Assembly (NCBI GenBank): GCA_018136815.1
Contig: CM030934.1
Coordinates: 6,619,698-6,683,697 of the forward strand
Direction: 5' to 3'
Source: Isochrysis galbana
Taxonomy: Eukaryota > Haptophyta > Isochrysidales > Isochrysidaceae
Length of the DNA: 64,000 nucleotides
The position numbers and the translations under genes were made by a program. Shown in pieces: positions 41,958 to 52,651 of this stretch. Position 1 is the stretch's first letter; every line of letters starts with the position of its first letter. Below the pieces are notes generated by a model that saw only the letters and a list, made by a program, of their open reading frames with translations, had not been told where the DNA came from and did not search any database.

Positions 41958-43459
41958 CTTCCAGCTACTAGACGACAACCTGCTGGATCTTCCACCGAAG
42001 CGGCGTTCTGGACGAGAAAAGTAGAAGTTGAGGAGACGCACTCGCGTCTGCGAGCTTGGAGCACACACTCTATGAATGATAGCCAGGATGTATAACCTGT
42101 ACCCCTCAATCCCAATCTTCAAGCCATATCTCTGCCGCTTCTGGATCCAGATTTCAATGAGCTTGGAGAAGTCGTGTTGGAGAAGTTGTGCCTTCTTCTA
42201 CTAACTGAATCCCCTCACGTTCTGTTTGTTGGCCACGCGAAAAGCGCATTCGGGAAGGACGCGCGTGTGCTAGATGAAAAAATCTCATCTTGCAAGAGCG
42301 AAGGCCAACAATTATCAATCTGCTCCTCGAGCGAACACGTCGAACGACTGATTTGGGTCAAGGCGACGACTCCGAGCTTGCATCTTTTGCAACCTACTGA
42401 TAAGGTGCTACGGAGGCTGTCACACTCGTGCATACGGGCTAGGTAGTCAGGTGGTCGCTTTGCTAGAGACCTGCATTTCCGTGGTCTGCGACCTGTCGTA
42501 CAGTTGCGTAGATTCGGCAGATGACGGGAAGGAGCATGTCGACGATGGTGGCTCCAGGCGCGCGCTTGCGGGAGATGAAATCAGGGGGCGGTGCGCGCTC
42601 GGTCTCGATGTTTTGTGACTTGTGGCTGAGCGTGAGCGCATGCAAGCGCGCACGATTTGCAGCCTTGTGTGTCTGTTTGTACCGTCCATCATGCGTTTTG
42701 TCGTGGATTTGCCAATGATGGCGCTCATGCTATAAGAATAATAACACTAAAATAACTGAATATTAGTCCCGCTATTGCTACTAGCCATGCACCAACATGA
42801 CAAGCCACGACACATGACCGTGCTAATACCCAAGGCAAAAACTAAAACTAAGCACCTAATTAGACATTTTGTACCTCGCCCCCTCTCAGGCCCCCGGCTC
42901 CTTAGAACTAGAACTCCCCGCAAGTTCATTGTTCATTGTGGTGAAAACCCAGTTACCAGTTAGTCGCCAATGTAGAACGTACAACGTACATTGAAGACTT
43001 ACCCTGGACACTATTCTTATGATTGGTCGCCGTGGAGGGGGGCCTCGCCGCCCCCCCCACTCTCTCGACTCCCCTCATGGGGGGCGAGAACCATCCACCC
43101 CCCTGCGCTGCCTCTTGGCATGCAGGGGGGACTCACCCAGACTTCCCAGATCCCAGACTCTCCCTAAGAGTCAGGCACAAAACGCGCGCCCAGGCCCGCG
43201 TTGGCCTACTTCTCGCTCTGGCTCTGACCAACCCCTCCTCCCCCTGGGCCCCGCCTGATCAGGATCTCCCAGCCAGCTCCTGTCGACCAGCGCAGGGGCG
43301 AGAGAGCCAGCGAGGGAAAGGCAGGAGGGGCCAGGGCCATGCCCTAGCCTCACCTGCCTCCTGAGCTGTGCTCCCTCCCTCCTAGGGCCTCCCAGGCCCC
43401 TGCAGGCCTCCTGGGGACCCTAAAGACTAAAGAGGGGCCGCAGGCGCGCGCCATGGGCC
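41958..43459. other. Intergenic stretch
   Basis: No convincing gene. A degenerate piece of repeat R1 lies at about 42880-42960 (CTCAGGCCCCCGGCTCC, CCCCGCAAGTTCA). From 43030 to 43430 there is an unusual C- and CAGG-rich block, similar in texture to 45830-46160. Minus frame 42728-42447 starts MSAIIGKSTTKRMMDG but has no recognisable domain. Confidence 0.4.
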
Positions 43460-44058
43460 AGTGTCGCATTCGCGAATCGACACTCGTTAGGCTTCGCTCT
43501 TCTCTTCGTCGTTCGGTATTTATCGTTATAATTCTCTCGTTCTCGTTCTCGGTCAAAAGCTTCGCTTGGATGCATGGGATCGTGGGTTGTGGAGCGCCCT
43601 CTCTCTTTCTCTCGAAAGAGAAGGGAAGTTTCCCCACCTTTCTTCCTCCCAGGCGCCTCGCAAATAGGTTTAATTTGCTATCTCTACAGCGGTTCTTTAT
43701 CTGCTTCTGGGGGCAATCAGGTTTAATTTACGACCTCTTTGCCCTCTACCTAATAGCATGGAGATACATCATTGGTGACTTCTACAAGGTGGAATTTGAA
43801 AATCACACCTTCCACCACGTGCCGGTTATCGAGAGAGTTCTAAGCAGGTTCACGATCCTCGTCAGAGGTCGTGAACCTCCGGACGATTTCTCAACCGCAC
43901 GCACGCGCAAGGCCACCCAGGGAAGGAAGCCGAAAATCAAATCTCCACACGACCTCAGCGCCCCCGTCTTTTCAACTAACAACAAAGGCGCCCTGGTAAT
44001 GAACACGAATCTATCACTGGTAGCGAAAGCCCTCAACATAGCAGAGCGTCTTGCCTAA
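43460..44058 (+). mobile_element. Retroelement fragment starting with the TGTCGCATTCGCGA end
   Basis: TGTCGCATTCGCGA at 43462 is the same 14-mer that starts both LTRs at 8724 and 9507. Here it sits in a hairpin, GTGTCG-C-ATTCGCGAAT-CGACAC. An open frame from about 43650 to 44058 reads protein-like (YKVEFENHTFHHVPVIERVL, FSTNNKGALVMNTNLSLVAK) without a known domain. The stop at 44058 is followed by non-coding sequence. The words TTTAATTTACGACCTCTT occur at about 43723 and again at 44374, bracketing the segment. It is probably a truncated LTR element. Confidence 0.45.
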
Positions 44059-44251
44059 CCAAGCGACCCCTAGCCGCTAGTCGCGAGCCGACCAACCGAC
44101 GACAGACCTTAGTCACAATGACCACGCCCAGCACAAAAAAACAAACACACATCAGCCGGTAGCCCGATGGCACAGGAGGAAGGTGAGAACCAGGCCGTCG
44201 AGAATCGGTACACACCGTCTGCCGCTAGAAACCCACTACACCCAGCCCCTA

Positions 44252-44376
44252 GGTAGAGCACGAGGGGACGAGCCGCAAGGCAGGTGGAGGGGGAGGGAAG
44301 GGAAGCGGGCGTGGCTGCGTAGATACTGTGCAGGGTCGCGCGCGCGGCGAGACTATTATAAGAAGTTTTTTTTTAA
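44252..44376 (+). repeat. Dispersed repeat R5, copy 2
   Basis: It matches 34432-34556: GGGGACGAGCCGCAAGGCAG, AAGCGGGCGTGGCTGCG, ATTATAAGAAGTTTTT. Confidence 0.8.
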
Positions 44377-44420
44377 TTTACGACCTCTTCGTATCTCCCC
44401 CTTAGGCACATCGCACTCCA

Positions 44421-44564
44421 AACTATCAGTAAACTGATAGGGTCATGGAGCGCGCGCCGCCGCCCTCCCTCGCTGCCGCTGCCCTCGCCGAGATGGACGA
44501 AGGCTTCACTGACACGCCGCTGTCGCCGAAGCGACCGCGCCAGGACGACCCCCCCAGCCAGGTG
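44421..44564 (+). repeat. 144-bp module, second copy of 12682-12825
   Basis: It is identical to 12682-12825 base for base, from the hairpin AACTATCAGTAAACTGATAG to CAGCCAGGTG. It contains the ATG at 44445 and 40 codons. Confidence 0.95.
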
Positions 44565-45344
44565 CCCGCTCGGATGATTCGCAAGGTCCGCAACCGCTGG
44601 CGTGTATGGACGGCGGTACGCGGTGCGCAAGGCTCGATCTCGTATGCCTGGCTGCCGTTGTCTCCGTCGCTAGCGTCGGCTCTCGACGCAGAAGTCCGCC
44701 TTCACTCGTCCGCGGTAGAGGAGGAGCCGTTGCCGATCCTTGCTCCCTCTCCCTCTCCCTCGTCCTCGTCGCCGTTCGTGCCGATGCCTCCGCTCTTGGA
44801 GACATGTGCCTCCGTTTCTTTCCCGGACACATTTACTCCAGAGGGCTGGCATGCCGCCTTGCGTCTGACCTGGTCAGGCCAGGAACGTCTCGCTCTTCTC
44901 CCGGCGCCGCCATCTCGCCTAGGCTTGGGTGCCTTGCCGGACCTGCACCCGCCGCTGCCTCCGCTCGACCGCCCCGCTCGCCGCTCCGTTGCTGAGGTCA
45001 TTGCCGACCATAAGCAGCGGCACGCCGCCTTCGTTCCCTCGGGTTTCACGCCTGTTCTCAACCAGCCTGCTGTCGTCGCTTCCGTAACTAGGGAGGTACC
45101 GGCGAGGCTTGTTTCCGACACGCCGCCTAGCCTCTACCCCCGTCACTGCCTATACGTTCGCGATCTTATCGTTTGCCGTCACTCTGCCACGGGCCCTACT
45201 CGGTATGTCGTCGATTCCGCCCTCGCCGTCAACAAGACTCTCGCGGACACGGGAGCCGGCCCCTCGGTTGTAACCACCGAGCTGTTGGCCGCACTGCCCC
45301 GCGACGCTTGCGTCTTAGTCGAACATGCTTCGGCCCGGTACTAA
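44445..45344 (+). mobile_element. Truncated retroelement ORF with a retropepsin-like DTGA motif
   Basis: The 299-residue frame begins with the 40-codon shared module. It continues as a Pro/Ser-rich gag-like chain and has TLADTGAGPSVVTTELLAAL near residues 264-283. The D-T-G-A followed by hydrophobic residues is the active-site pattern of retroviral-type aspartic proteases. The frame ends at 45344, where repeat R1 (inverted copy C, from 45338) begins. The protease is therefore cut off shortly after its active site, and no reverse transcriptase or integrase follows. Assignment rests on one motif and context. Confidence 0.55.
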
Positions 45345-45640
45345 CACGACAACCCTCAGTGCACCTGCCCGTACACCTTGACGCGTGTTGATGCCACAGA
45401 TACATACACCTATGCACCCCTCCACATCTCCCCCCTCGCAGGCCCCCGGCTCCCATTCTAACTCCCCACAAGTTAGAAAGAGGGAAAACCCATTGAGGCG
45501 GTCCGGTCGACGCCGGCCGACTCTCCGGGAAAAAGCACCGGGGGGGGGGGGGAGGAATTCTCGTCAACAAAGGGGAACGGCCCTTACCAGCTCGCGCCGT
45601 GAGCGGTCCTCGAGAAATAAGTGGCCGCGACTCGAGTAAC
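45338..45640 (-). repeat. Dispersed repeat R1, copy C (inverted)
   Basis: CCGGTACTAACACGACAACC through CTCGAGAAATAAGTGGC is the inverse of 56941-57270. It includes CCCCGGCTCCCATT, CTCCCCACAAGTTA and GGCCCTTACCAGCTCGCGCC. It terminates the DTGA ORF. Confidence 0.85.
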
Positions 45641-48119
45641 CTGTGCCACTCCTAGGGTACTCTCCTCGACCTTGGGTCACTCCCTTCTCTCTCCCTCCTG
45701 TCGCCAGCCGCCCCCTACCCGTTTGCTAACGCAAACAGGGCCTGTTTCTCACCGCACTCCGTCGGGGGGGTGCAAAATCCCCCCTCTCCCTCTCTCCACT
45801 CTCACCCCGCGTCGTCCCTGTGGCGCGTCGCCATGCGCGCGCCCTGGCCTGCTCTCAGAGGTTCTGTGGGGGCTCCCAGAGGGCCAGCAGGGCAGCTCAG
45901 GGGGCAGTGGAGGCTGGGGCTCAGCCCCTGGCCCCCCCTGCCTCTCCCACGCTTGCCACGCTGGTCATGGGAGCCTCCCAGGGGCCCCTATATACCTGGC
46001 GACCAGGGACAGGGGGGGAGTCAGCTCGAGGGCAGGCCCAATGCGGGCGTGGGAGTGCGGCCCGCGGCCCGCGCCCACTGGGGGTCTGGGCTGTCTTGTT
46101 GAGTGCCCTGCCCCTGCCAGAGGGCAGGGGCTGGGGTTGAATGTACGGGCCCACCCCGGGGGGTGTCCGCGATGGAGAGAGGGGGGCGCGAGGCCCCCAT
46201 TGACCCCCACTTATAAAAGTAGGTTGTTGAGAGTATTATCCAAAGAACCGCGGTGGGGTATATGTAAGGCTTTGTGCGCATCGTGAGTGTTGTTGGGACA
46301 CCGTGGCCCAAAGGTATCCTCGTGAGGTCTGCAGTGCCACCAGATGTCCCAGGTTCTAGACTCCACCCCTGTAGCACTGTCTCACTCACTGTTTGTCATG
46401 ACTTTCCTGCTTTTTGTTGCCGCCCTGGCTGCTCCCTGGCAGCCAGCGCGATACTGGCAGACCACCGATAGCTGGCACCAGCTGCTGGCGCTAGTGATAG
46501 CTCCAAATCGGTGCAAGCTGGCGCGCTGTTGCCCCAACACTGGCGATGCAAAGCGCGCGTGGCGGCTCGGCTCGGCGGGGGAACGGCGAGTCATTGGGCG
46601 CGGGCAAAAAGGGGTGCGGAACAAGGGTGCTTTGTCAGTAGAAGTTATAAGGTATATACCCACTTTAAGGGAGTATTTGTATTTATCAAAAAACAAGCAA
46701 ACCTGAGGTCGCAACCTCTCGGCGGGGATAGCTTGGTTTTATCAAATCTTGATCTTGACGCCGCCGTAGTTGGGATAGTAGGTGTGTAGCCCAGAATCTT
46801 CAGATGTTTTTTTTTGATGCCGCCGTAGTAGCGGTACCACTCCACAAGAGTTCGGCGGTATTTTACAGTTCCATGGGGGGGGGGGGGGGAGCTGGCGCCT
46901 CGCCAGGTTGGGGGGGGGGGGGACGCTGCGCCGATGCGATGAAGGGGACGCGACTGCCGGGAAACCATCACCGCGTGCGGGGGGGGGGGGAAGCCGCGAG
47001 GCGAACCGTCGAAGCAGAGGGAGGAGAGACGGAAGGGAGGAAGAGGAAAGGATACTGAAAAGGAAAAAGGGAAACCAGGGGAAAGAGGAAGCGCTTCTCC
47101 TGGGGAAAGCCCTACGGGCGGCTCCCCCTAACCACAACAATTGGCTTGGGCCTGACGCCCAATCCAAAACTTCATCCACCCAACTCGCAGAGGAACACCG
47201 CAGAGCGGCGAGTGAAAGCGCCGCACTTGCCGACGATGCCTCTTGCGACGGAGCGCCCAGAGCCTCTCGGCCATCCTCAGCTCGACAGAATGAATCCCCA
47301 TCCAGACCGATTGATGAGAGGCTAGACTGCAACCCTCTTCCCTTCTTACTCACTCACTTCAGGACTTCAGGGCGTGCGCCCCGCGCGTGCGCGATAGATC
47401 TCTTCACTCTTGAAAAATTCAGCACGGGCCGCAAGCAATACGAATCACACCACACGTTGTGTGGCATTTACCGGCGTCTTGTGGTCATCCCGAGCCAACG
47501 GTGAGAGCGAGAACGACGAGAACGAGTGAAGGGAGACGACAACGATGAATCAACTCACATGGCGCCGCGCAAGCGCTGAATTGAGTGACAACATGAGATC
47601 GAGTGCATCACGCGATGATCCGAGGGTGAAAAAGTGGATGGGAGCGTCGGTACTAGACGACGAGAACACAGTGTAAACCGGTGCGGGTCAGGTGCAGTAG
47701 TCCATGAAGTGTCGTGGCGTCCTCGTACTAAATTGAACTAGGGCCCTCTTCCTCCACTTTCCATTTCTGAGACAGAGCGGCGGCTGTGGAGGCGAATACG
47801 GCAAGCAAGCGCGCATCCGCTCGATCGAGGCGCTGTGGATACAGACGCATGAGCAGACAGGCCGGTAATGTCTACGAGTGCTGCGTCGTGCGGTATCGAG
47901 CACGGGGTGGGATGAACGGGCCCGTGCGAACAGCTCGCAAAGCGCGACCATCACAGCGTGGAATGGCCCAGTGCTGCCATCTCCGGCCGCGCCACGTTGG
48001 CAACGGTGTCGCTCACATCATGGGCGATATGAGGAGCCGTGTGTAGTGTAGCTGACGCAGTCGCGGGACGAGGATCGGGGAACGGACAAGGCTTAGTTCA
48101 GGCAGGACGAGGATCCGGC
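45641..48119. other. Intergenic region with repeat fragments
   Basis: No convincing gene in about 2.5 kb. Contents: a CAGG/CCTGG-rich block at 45830-46160, similar in texture to 43030-43430; a fragment at 46775-46812 that is the inverse of 10443-10480; a block at 46831-46925 shared with 29566-29665, with G runs at 46876-46889 and 46909-46922; and an AG-rich stretch at 46990-47095. Minus and plus frames here are short or low in complexity. Confidence 0.5.
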
Positions 48120-50192
48120 TTAGGGCAAGGTCGAGGAGGATATCTCCGTGCACAACGAATCGAGGCGCATCTGGTTGTCATTTATGGCAGATAATACAAT
48201 GGCTAACTGATTCCTAAGCATTCCTACGCTGGTACACAGGTTAGCCAACTTGGCGTTTGCCTCCTCGGTCTCGTAGGTGGAGGGCGCCACTGGCACAACG
48301 GGCGAGGAGCTGTCGCTGAGTCTCAGGTTACAAAGCGACGCCGTAAAGTTGTGGTTGGAGCCTCGCAAACCAGAGGTCATGCCCTGCCGCGATAACAGCT
48401 CAGCGGTGCTCGGCCCTGACACGTACTTTCGGTTGATGTGTCCCGACAGGTATTGGGTGCCGTGGCGCGACAGGAACGCTGGGGTATTGTGCCGCGACAT
48501 GGGGACGGAACGGATCGCGCTCATGGGCGTCGGCTGCTCAGCAGATGCCAGGGCCACGTCCGGCTCTGGCTCCTCCCTCTCGCTCAGGTCCGAGTCAATG
48601 CCGTCGTCGTCGGCGCCCTCTGTGGCGTTGATGTCATGATTCATACATTTGTCAAGCAGGACCGCGATGACAACGTTGAAGAGGATCATGGCATTGACGA
48701 TGATAAAGGAAACAAAGTATATCGCCCCACCCACCTGCCGAGCATGGAGGAGGAGGACGGCGTGTAAGGGAGGAGGACGGCGTGTACGAGGCATGTAGGC
48801 CGGCATCTTCGCCCGGCTCCACGCGGCACAGGGGCCTTCCATAGGCACCCCGTGTGGCGCACCTTTTCTGCGATGGATCCTACCAAGATGGGGCGGGCGA
48901 TCACTTCACTCCATGACTCGCCGGTGAGGACCTGAAAGGTCGTAAGCAATGAGGCCGAGAAGGTGCCAAAGTACTCGTCGCCGTATTTCAGCTCACGGCT
49001 CGATATCGAGCTGATGGTGACGTTATCGGCATTGGTATAGGTGCCGCTAAGACCGAACTTGCCAAAGAACTGCACGAGCGGGGGGGGGGGGGGGGGCAGA
49101 GGGAGTGAGCACACTGGGATGGGGGGTCGGGATGTTGAGGCAGGGATCCGGAAGCTGCGCGTCCCACTTCGAGCTTGTTCTCGGACTCGCTTGCAGCAAG
49201 TATGCGCAAAGCCCTCCGAACCTGTACTCCCAAGATTGCGTAGATGCACATGACGAGCACCATGATGAGGGCCGAATTAATGATGCCCGGTATTGCGTGG
49301 ACGAGTGAGACCATGATCTTGTTGAGCGACTCAATACGCTTGAACAAGCGGAACACACGGAATGCTCGCACCATGCGCAACAGGCTCAAAGGCCCAGGCA
49401 AATCCACCCTCGCCACCGAGAGCATCCCAACCACGACCACCAGCAGGTCGAAGGCGTTCCACACTGTCCAAAATTTACGGAACCAATGGCAGTAGAGGTT
49501 GATGCAGAGCTCGACTAGAAACACCCAATTGAAAGCGTCCTCAATGGCATTGAAAGTCTCTGGATACTTCGTCCCGCGAGGGTCGATCTGCGCCTGGCGT
49601 GGAGAGGGCGCGGGCAGTCGGGCGCGAATGGGTCGTGCCCAGGCAGCGGGGACAAGTACGCCCAAGCGCAGCTTCTCGCGTGCGCGTCGCCAGCCCGTTG
49701 GGGCTCCGCACTAGCCTGGCAGGCTCCTTTCCCCAAAAGGCTTGCTCTCCAAGCCCTCCTCCCCCTTACCCTCCCGTGGCGACCGGCTCCCGATGAAGGA
49801 GCGCCGGTGAGGTGCGGGGCAGAGGGCCAAGGCCCCGTCCCTCTCTCCGCTCCTCTCGATGCATCTCCCACCTGTACAATGTTGGCGATGAAGTTGGCAA
49901 AGATGATCACCGCAACGTAGTACTGTGCAGGCGTCCTGTCGTAGACGCTGGCTACCTTCTTCTGCGAGTGGCGGAATCGTCGGATGGCCGAAAACAGCCG
50001 CGCCTCCACCGCCGGATGCGAGAACTTGAGCGAGAGGGGAGATGGAGGAGCGGTCTCTGACTCTTCATGGGACGAGCGGCGGAGTCGCAAGCGAGACCAC
50101 CGGGAGTGGGGGGGCTGGGGGCTGTTGGCGGGGTGGAGCTTGCGCGAGGAGACGGAACGCGTAGTGAATGTGCCACCCGTCCGGGCAGCCAT
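48120..50192 (-). CDS. Single-domain voltage-gated cation channel (six transmembrane segments, TGESW filter)
   Basis: Four exons join in phase 0: 50192-49872, 49587-49222, 49069-48863 and 48734-48120 (502 residues). S1 is about 84-106, S2 about 122-142, S3 about 149-167 (WNAFDLLVVVVGM) and S4 about 175-195 with arginines every third residue (LRMVRAFRVFRLFKR). S5 is about 205-229 (LIMVLVMCIYAILGVQ). The pore helix and filter are LLTTFQVLTGESWSEV, with T278-G-E-S-W282. S6 is about 302-324 (FVSFIIVNAMILFNVVIAVL). One repeat per chain implies a tetramer, as in bacterial NaChBac (filter TLESW) and the EukCat channels described from diatoms and other algae. The single Glu ring suits Na+ and/or Ca2+. 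The long cytosolic tail is Ser-rich and ends in a helical, possibly coiled-coil segment. The ATG at 50192 is the first in frame. Confidence 0.92.
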
Positions 50193-50436
50193 CGTCGGGG
50201 AGTGCCGGGATGGGGGGGGGGAGGGGAGAGAGAGAGAGAGAAAGGGGGCGGGGGGGAAGGGGGGCGGCGGCGGGGACTCCTCTCTTCCTCGCGCTCGCTC
50301 TCGCTCGCACTGGGCGTGCCGTCGATGAAACGATGGGAATCATGGAGTTTATCTGTGAGCTCTCTCTCTCTCCCTCCCTCCCTCTCTCTCCCTCTCCCTC
50401 TCTCTCTCCCTCCCTCCCTCACTCCCCCCCCCCCTT

Positions 50437-50505
<69 letters not shown>

Positions 50506-51720
50506 TCTCTTCTGTGTGCAGGTGGGGTGGGTGGGTGGTGGCACACCCATTCCCAACACACCAAGAGACTCTCTCTCTCTCTCTCTCTCGCCCGTCACCC
50601 CCCCCGCCCTCTTCAATAAATGCTCTGTCTATAGAGAGATGTTTCATTCTCTACTCTACAGGTCCACCCGTGAGGCTTCGGCTCGCACCTCGTCCCCCTC
50701 GCCTCCTCTCCCATCTTCACGTGGCAACCTTCCTTCTTTACTGTATGGACTATGAATCCCCCCCGTCACGCCGGCTTGTCCCGCTCTTCCTCTCTCTCCC
50801 CACGACCTGCAACACGTGGAAGCTGCCCCCACAAGCGGTTCGTGGGATCCAGAGCTCCGGGCAGCGACGAGAGAGAGAGACGCGAGAACGGGGGAGGGAG
50901 AGGGAGGGAGGGGGAGAGGGGGAGGGAGGGAGCGGGGGGGGGGGGGATAGAGAGAGAGAGAGAGAGGGAGAGAGAGGGAGAGAGAGAGAGAGAGGGAGAG
51001 AGAGGGAGAGGGAGAGAGAGAGGGAGAGGGAGGGAGAGAGAGGGAGAGGGAGAGAGGGAGAGGGAGAGAGAGGGAGGGGGGGGGGGGGGGGGAGAAGGGG
51101 GTGTGGTGAGATGCGGCCGTTACGGCTGCCCGATAGGAAATCTCGGCACACCTCCCCCTTTGCCCCTGTGCCCCTCCCTCCCCCTTCTCTCTGGTGGGTG
51201 ACAGTGGCAAAGGGGGAAGGGGGGGGGAGGGAGGGACGGCGGTCTACTTTGTGCACGTCGGCTCGTCGTGGGCAGCTCCGTCTGCTGCTCGCCGCCCTTG
51301 CTTCACGTTAGGGAACGTGTGTGCCTTCTTCTCGGGGTACCTGGAGCCTGAGCGCATCTGAGACCAATTATCGGCTGTTTGGTGCTAAGATAGTACGCCG
51401 GGCTCCACTCCGAGAAAGCAAGGAGGCGAAAGGGGATGGGGGCGGGTCAGCTTCTAGCGTAGAGAGAGAGAGAGGAAGAGCTTGGGCGGTGCAATACTAC
51501 GGCCAACTTTTCAACGTAAGTAAGAGTAAGAGGTGGCTCTTTCCGACCCGCCACAAGCAAGGGTTTTTGCAAAGTTGAAAAAGGGTTGAAAGAGGGATTC
51601 AGGAGGGAGTTGTAAGAAGTCGCGTTCCTCAAACCTTCCTCAAACTGGTTATTGTAAGGAAGCGCAGTGCGCGCCTCTTCCAACGGTCTTCGGGTGAAAG
51701 AGGGTGTTCTAGGAGGGGCG
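50193..51720. other. Low-complexity region: CT tract, then GA tract
   Basis: CT-rich sequence at 50360-50510 includes about 30 CT units near 50450-50500. GA-rich sequence occupies 50865-51080, including a run of 14 G near 50934 and another at 51076-51092. The two tracts are near complements of each other about 400 bp apart and could pair as a hairpin. Open frames across them are repeat artefacts; no gene is recognised. Confidence 0.85.
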
Positions 51721-52574
51721 ATGGCGACGGCGGCGAAAGTGAGGGCTGCCCCTGCAGTGGCCTTGCCACCCTCTCACAAGAGGGAAGGCATGCATGCCGC
51801 GCGTGGGGCGAGGGGCCCATGGCAGCCAGAGCGTGCGCCCCGCGCGGCGCCCCATTCCGCTCAAGATGCCCGGGCCCGAGCAACGTGTGCTCACAACTGC
51901 TCCGCAGGGAAAGACGCGCTTTGAGTGGACGATGGAGCGCAAGGTGGCCGTGCTCACAGAGGTGGCCGCGGCAGGTGAGGCGGCTTTCAAGACCTTCAAG
52001 GATGGCGTGGCCGCAGATGGCGACGCCCGCACGCAGAAGGAGGTGTGGACGTGTGGACGCACGAGTCGGACGGCATCCTCTCCTTAGCGAAGAAGCACTA
52101 CTCGCTGCATGGCGCAACCTTCCCCGCGTACGGCTCCGTCATTGCCTCAGTCAAGGGCTGGGTGCAGGTAGGCCGAACACCATCACCCTTCCCCTCCCCC
52201 TATCCCCCGCACCGCACCGCCTGATCGAGCACGTAGAGCGCACCGATGGGGATTGTCTGGACACACACCTTCACTCACGCCATGTTGTCCGCCCATGTGC
52301 ACAACGGCAGGCAGGCGCGCACTTGTACACGCCCGGCAAGGAACAAGGTGAGCCAGTGGAGTACGACGACCCCGAGGAGGTGAGCAACACTAAGTCCGAG
52401 ACACCGCTGACGGAGTACGAGCAGCTCATCATTGAGGTGTCAGAGTTGATGAAGTCTGCCGTGGAGAGCGCCGCCAAGCGCAAGTCGCAGAGAGAGGCGA
52501 ACAAAATCGCAAACGCCGCGCAGGACGAGGCGGCCAAGAAGACGTACAAGAAGCTGAGCGAGGAAGAGCTGAAG
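51721..52574 (+). pseudogene. Damaged gene with a Myb/SANT-like N-terminal region and charged helix
   Basis: Coding starts at the ATG at 51866 or, through a possible intron (AAA|GTGAGG), at 51721. The first part (RFEWTMERKVAVLTEVAAAG, then AKKHYSLHGATFPAYGSVIA) has the W-plus-helix spacing of Myb/SANT-like DNA-binding modules. Near 52044-52059 an 8-bp tandem duplication (GTGTGGAC twice) shifts the frame; ignoring one copy restores it. An intron 52168-52310 (CAG|GTAGGC to GGCAG) leads to exon 52311-52574, with AGAHLYTPGKEQ, an acidic linker and a Lys/Glu/Ala helix. The exon ends at a donor-like CTGAAG|GTGTGC, and then the endonuclease fragment begins. I do not know the family. The duplication could be an assembly error. 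Confidence 0.5.
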
Positions 52575-52651
52575 GTGTGCGCAGCCCTGCGCGTGTGCTT
52601 CCTTGAGGCTCACGTTGCCCCCTTCACACCTCTGCCTTGCTTACGTAGGCT

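Noticed and set aside
50067-51311. A 414-codon plus-strand frame over the CT and GA tracts
   Set aside because: Composition follows the microsatellites, and the start region is antisense to the channel's first exon.
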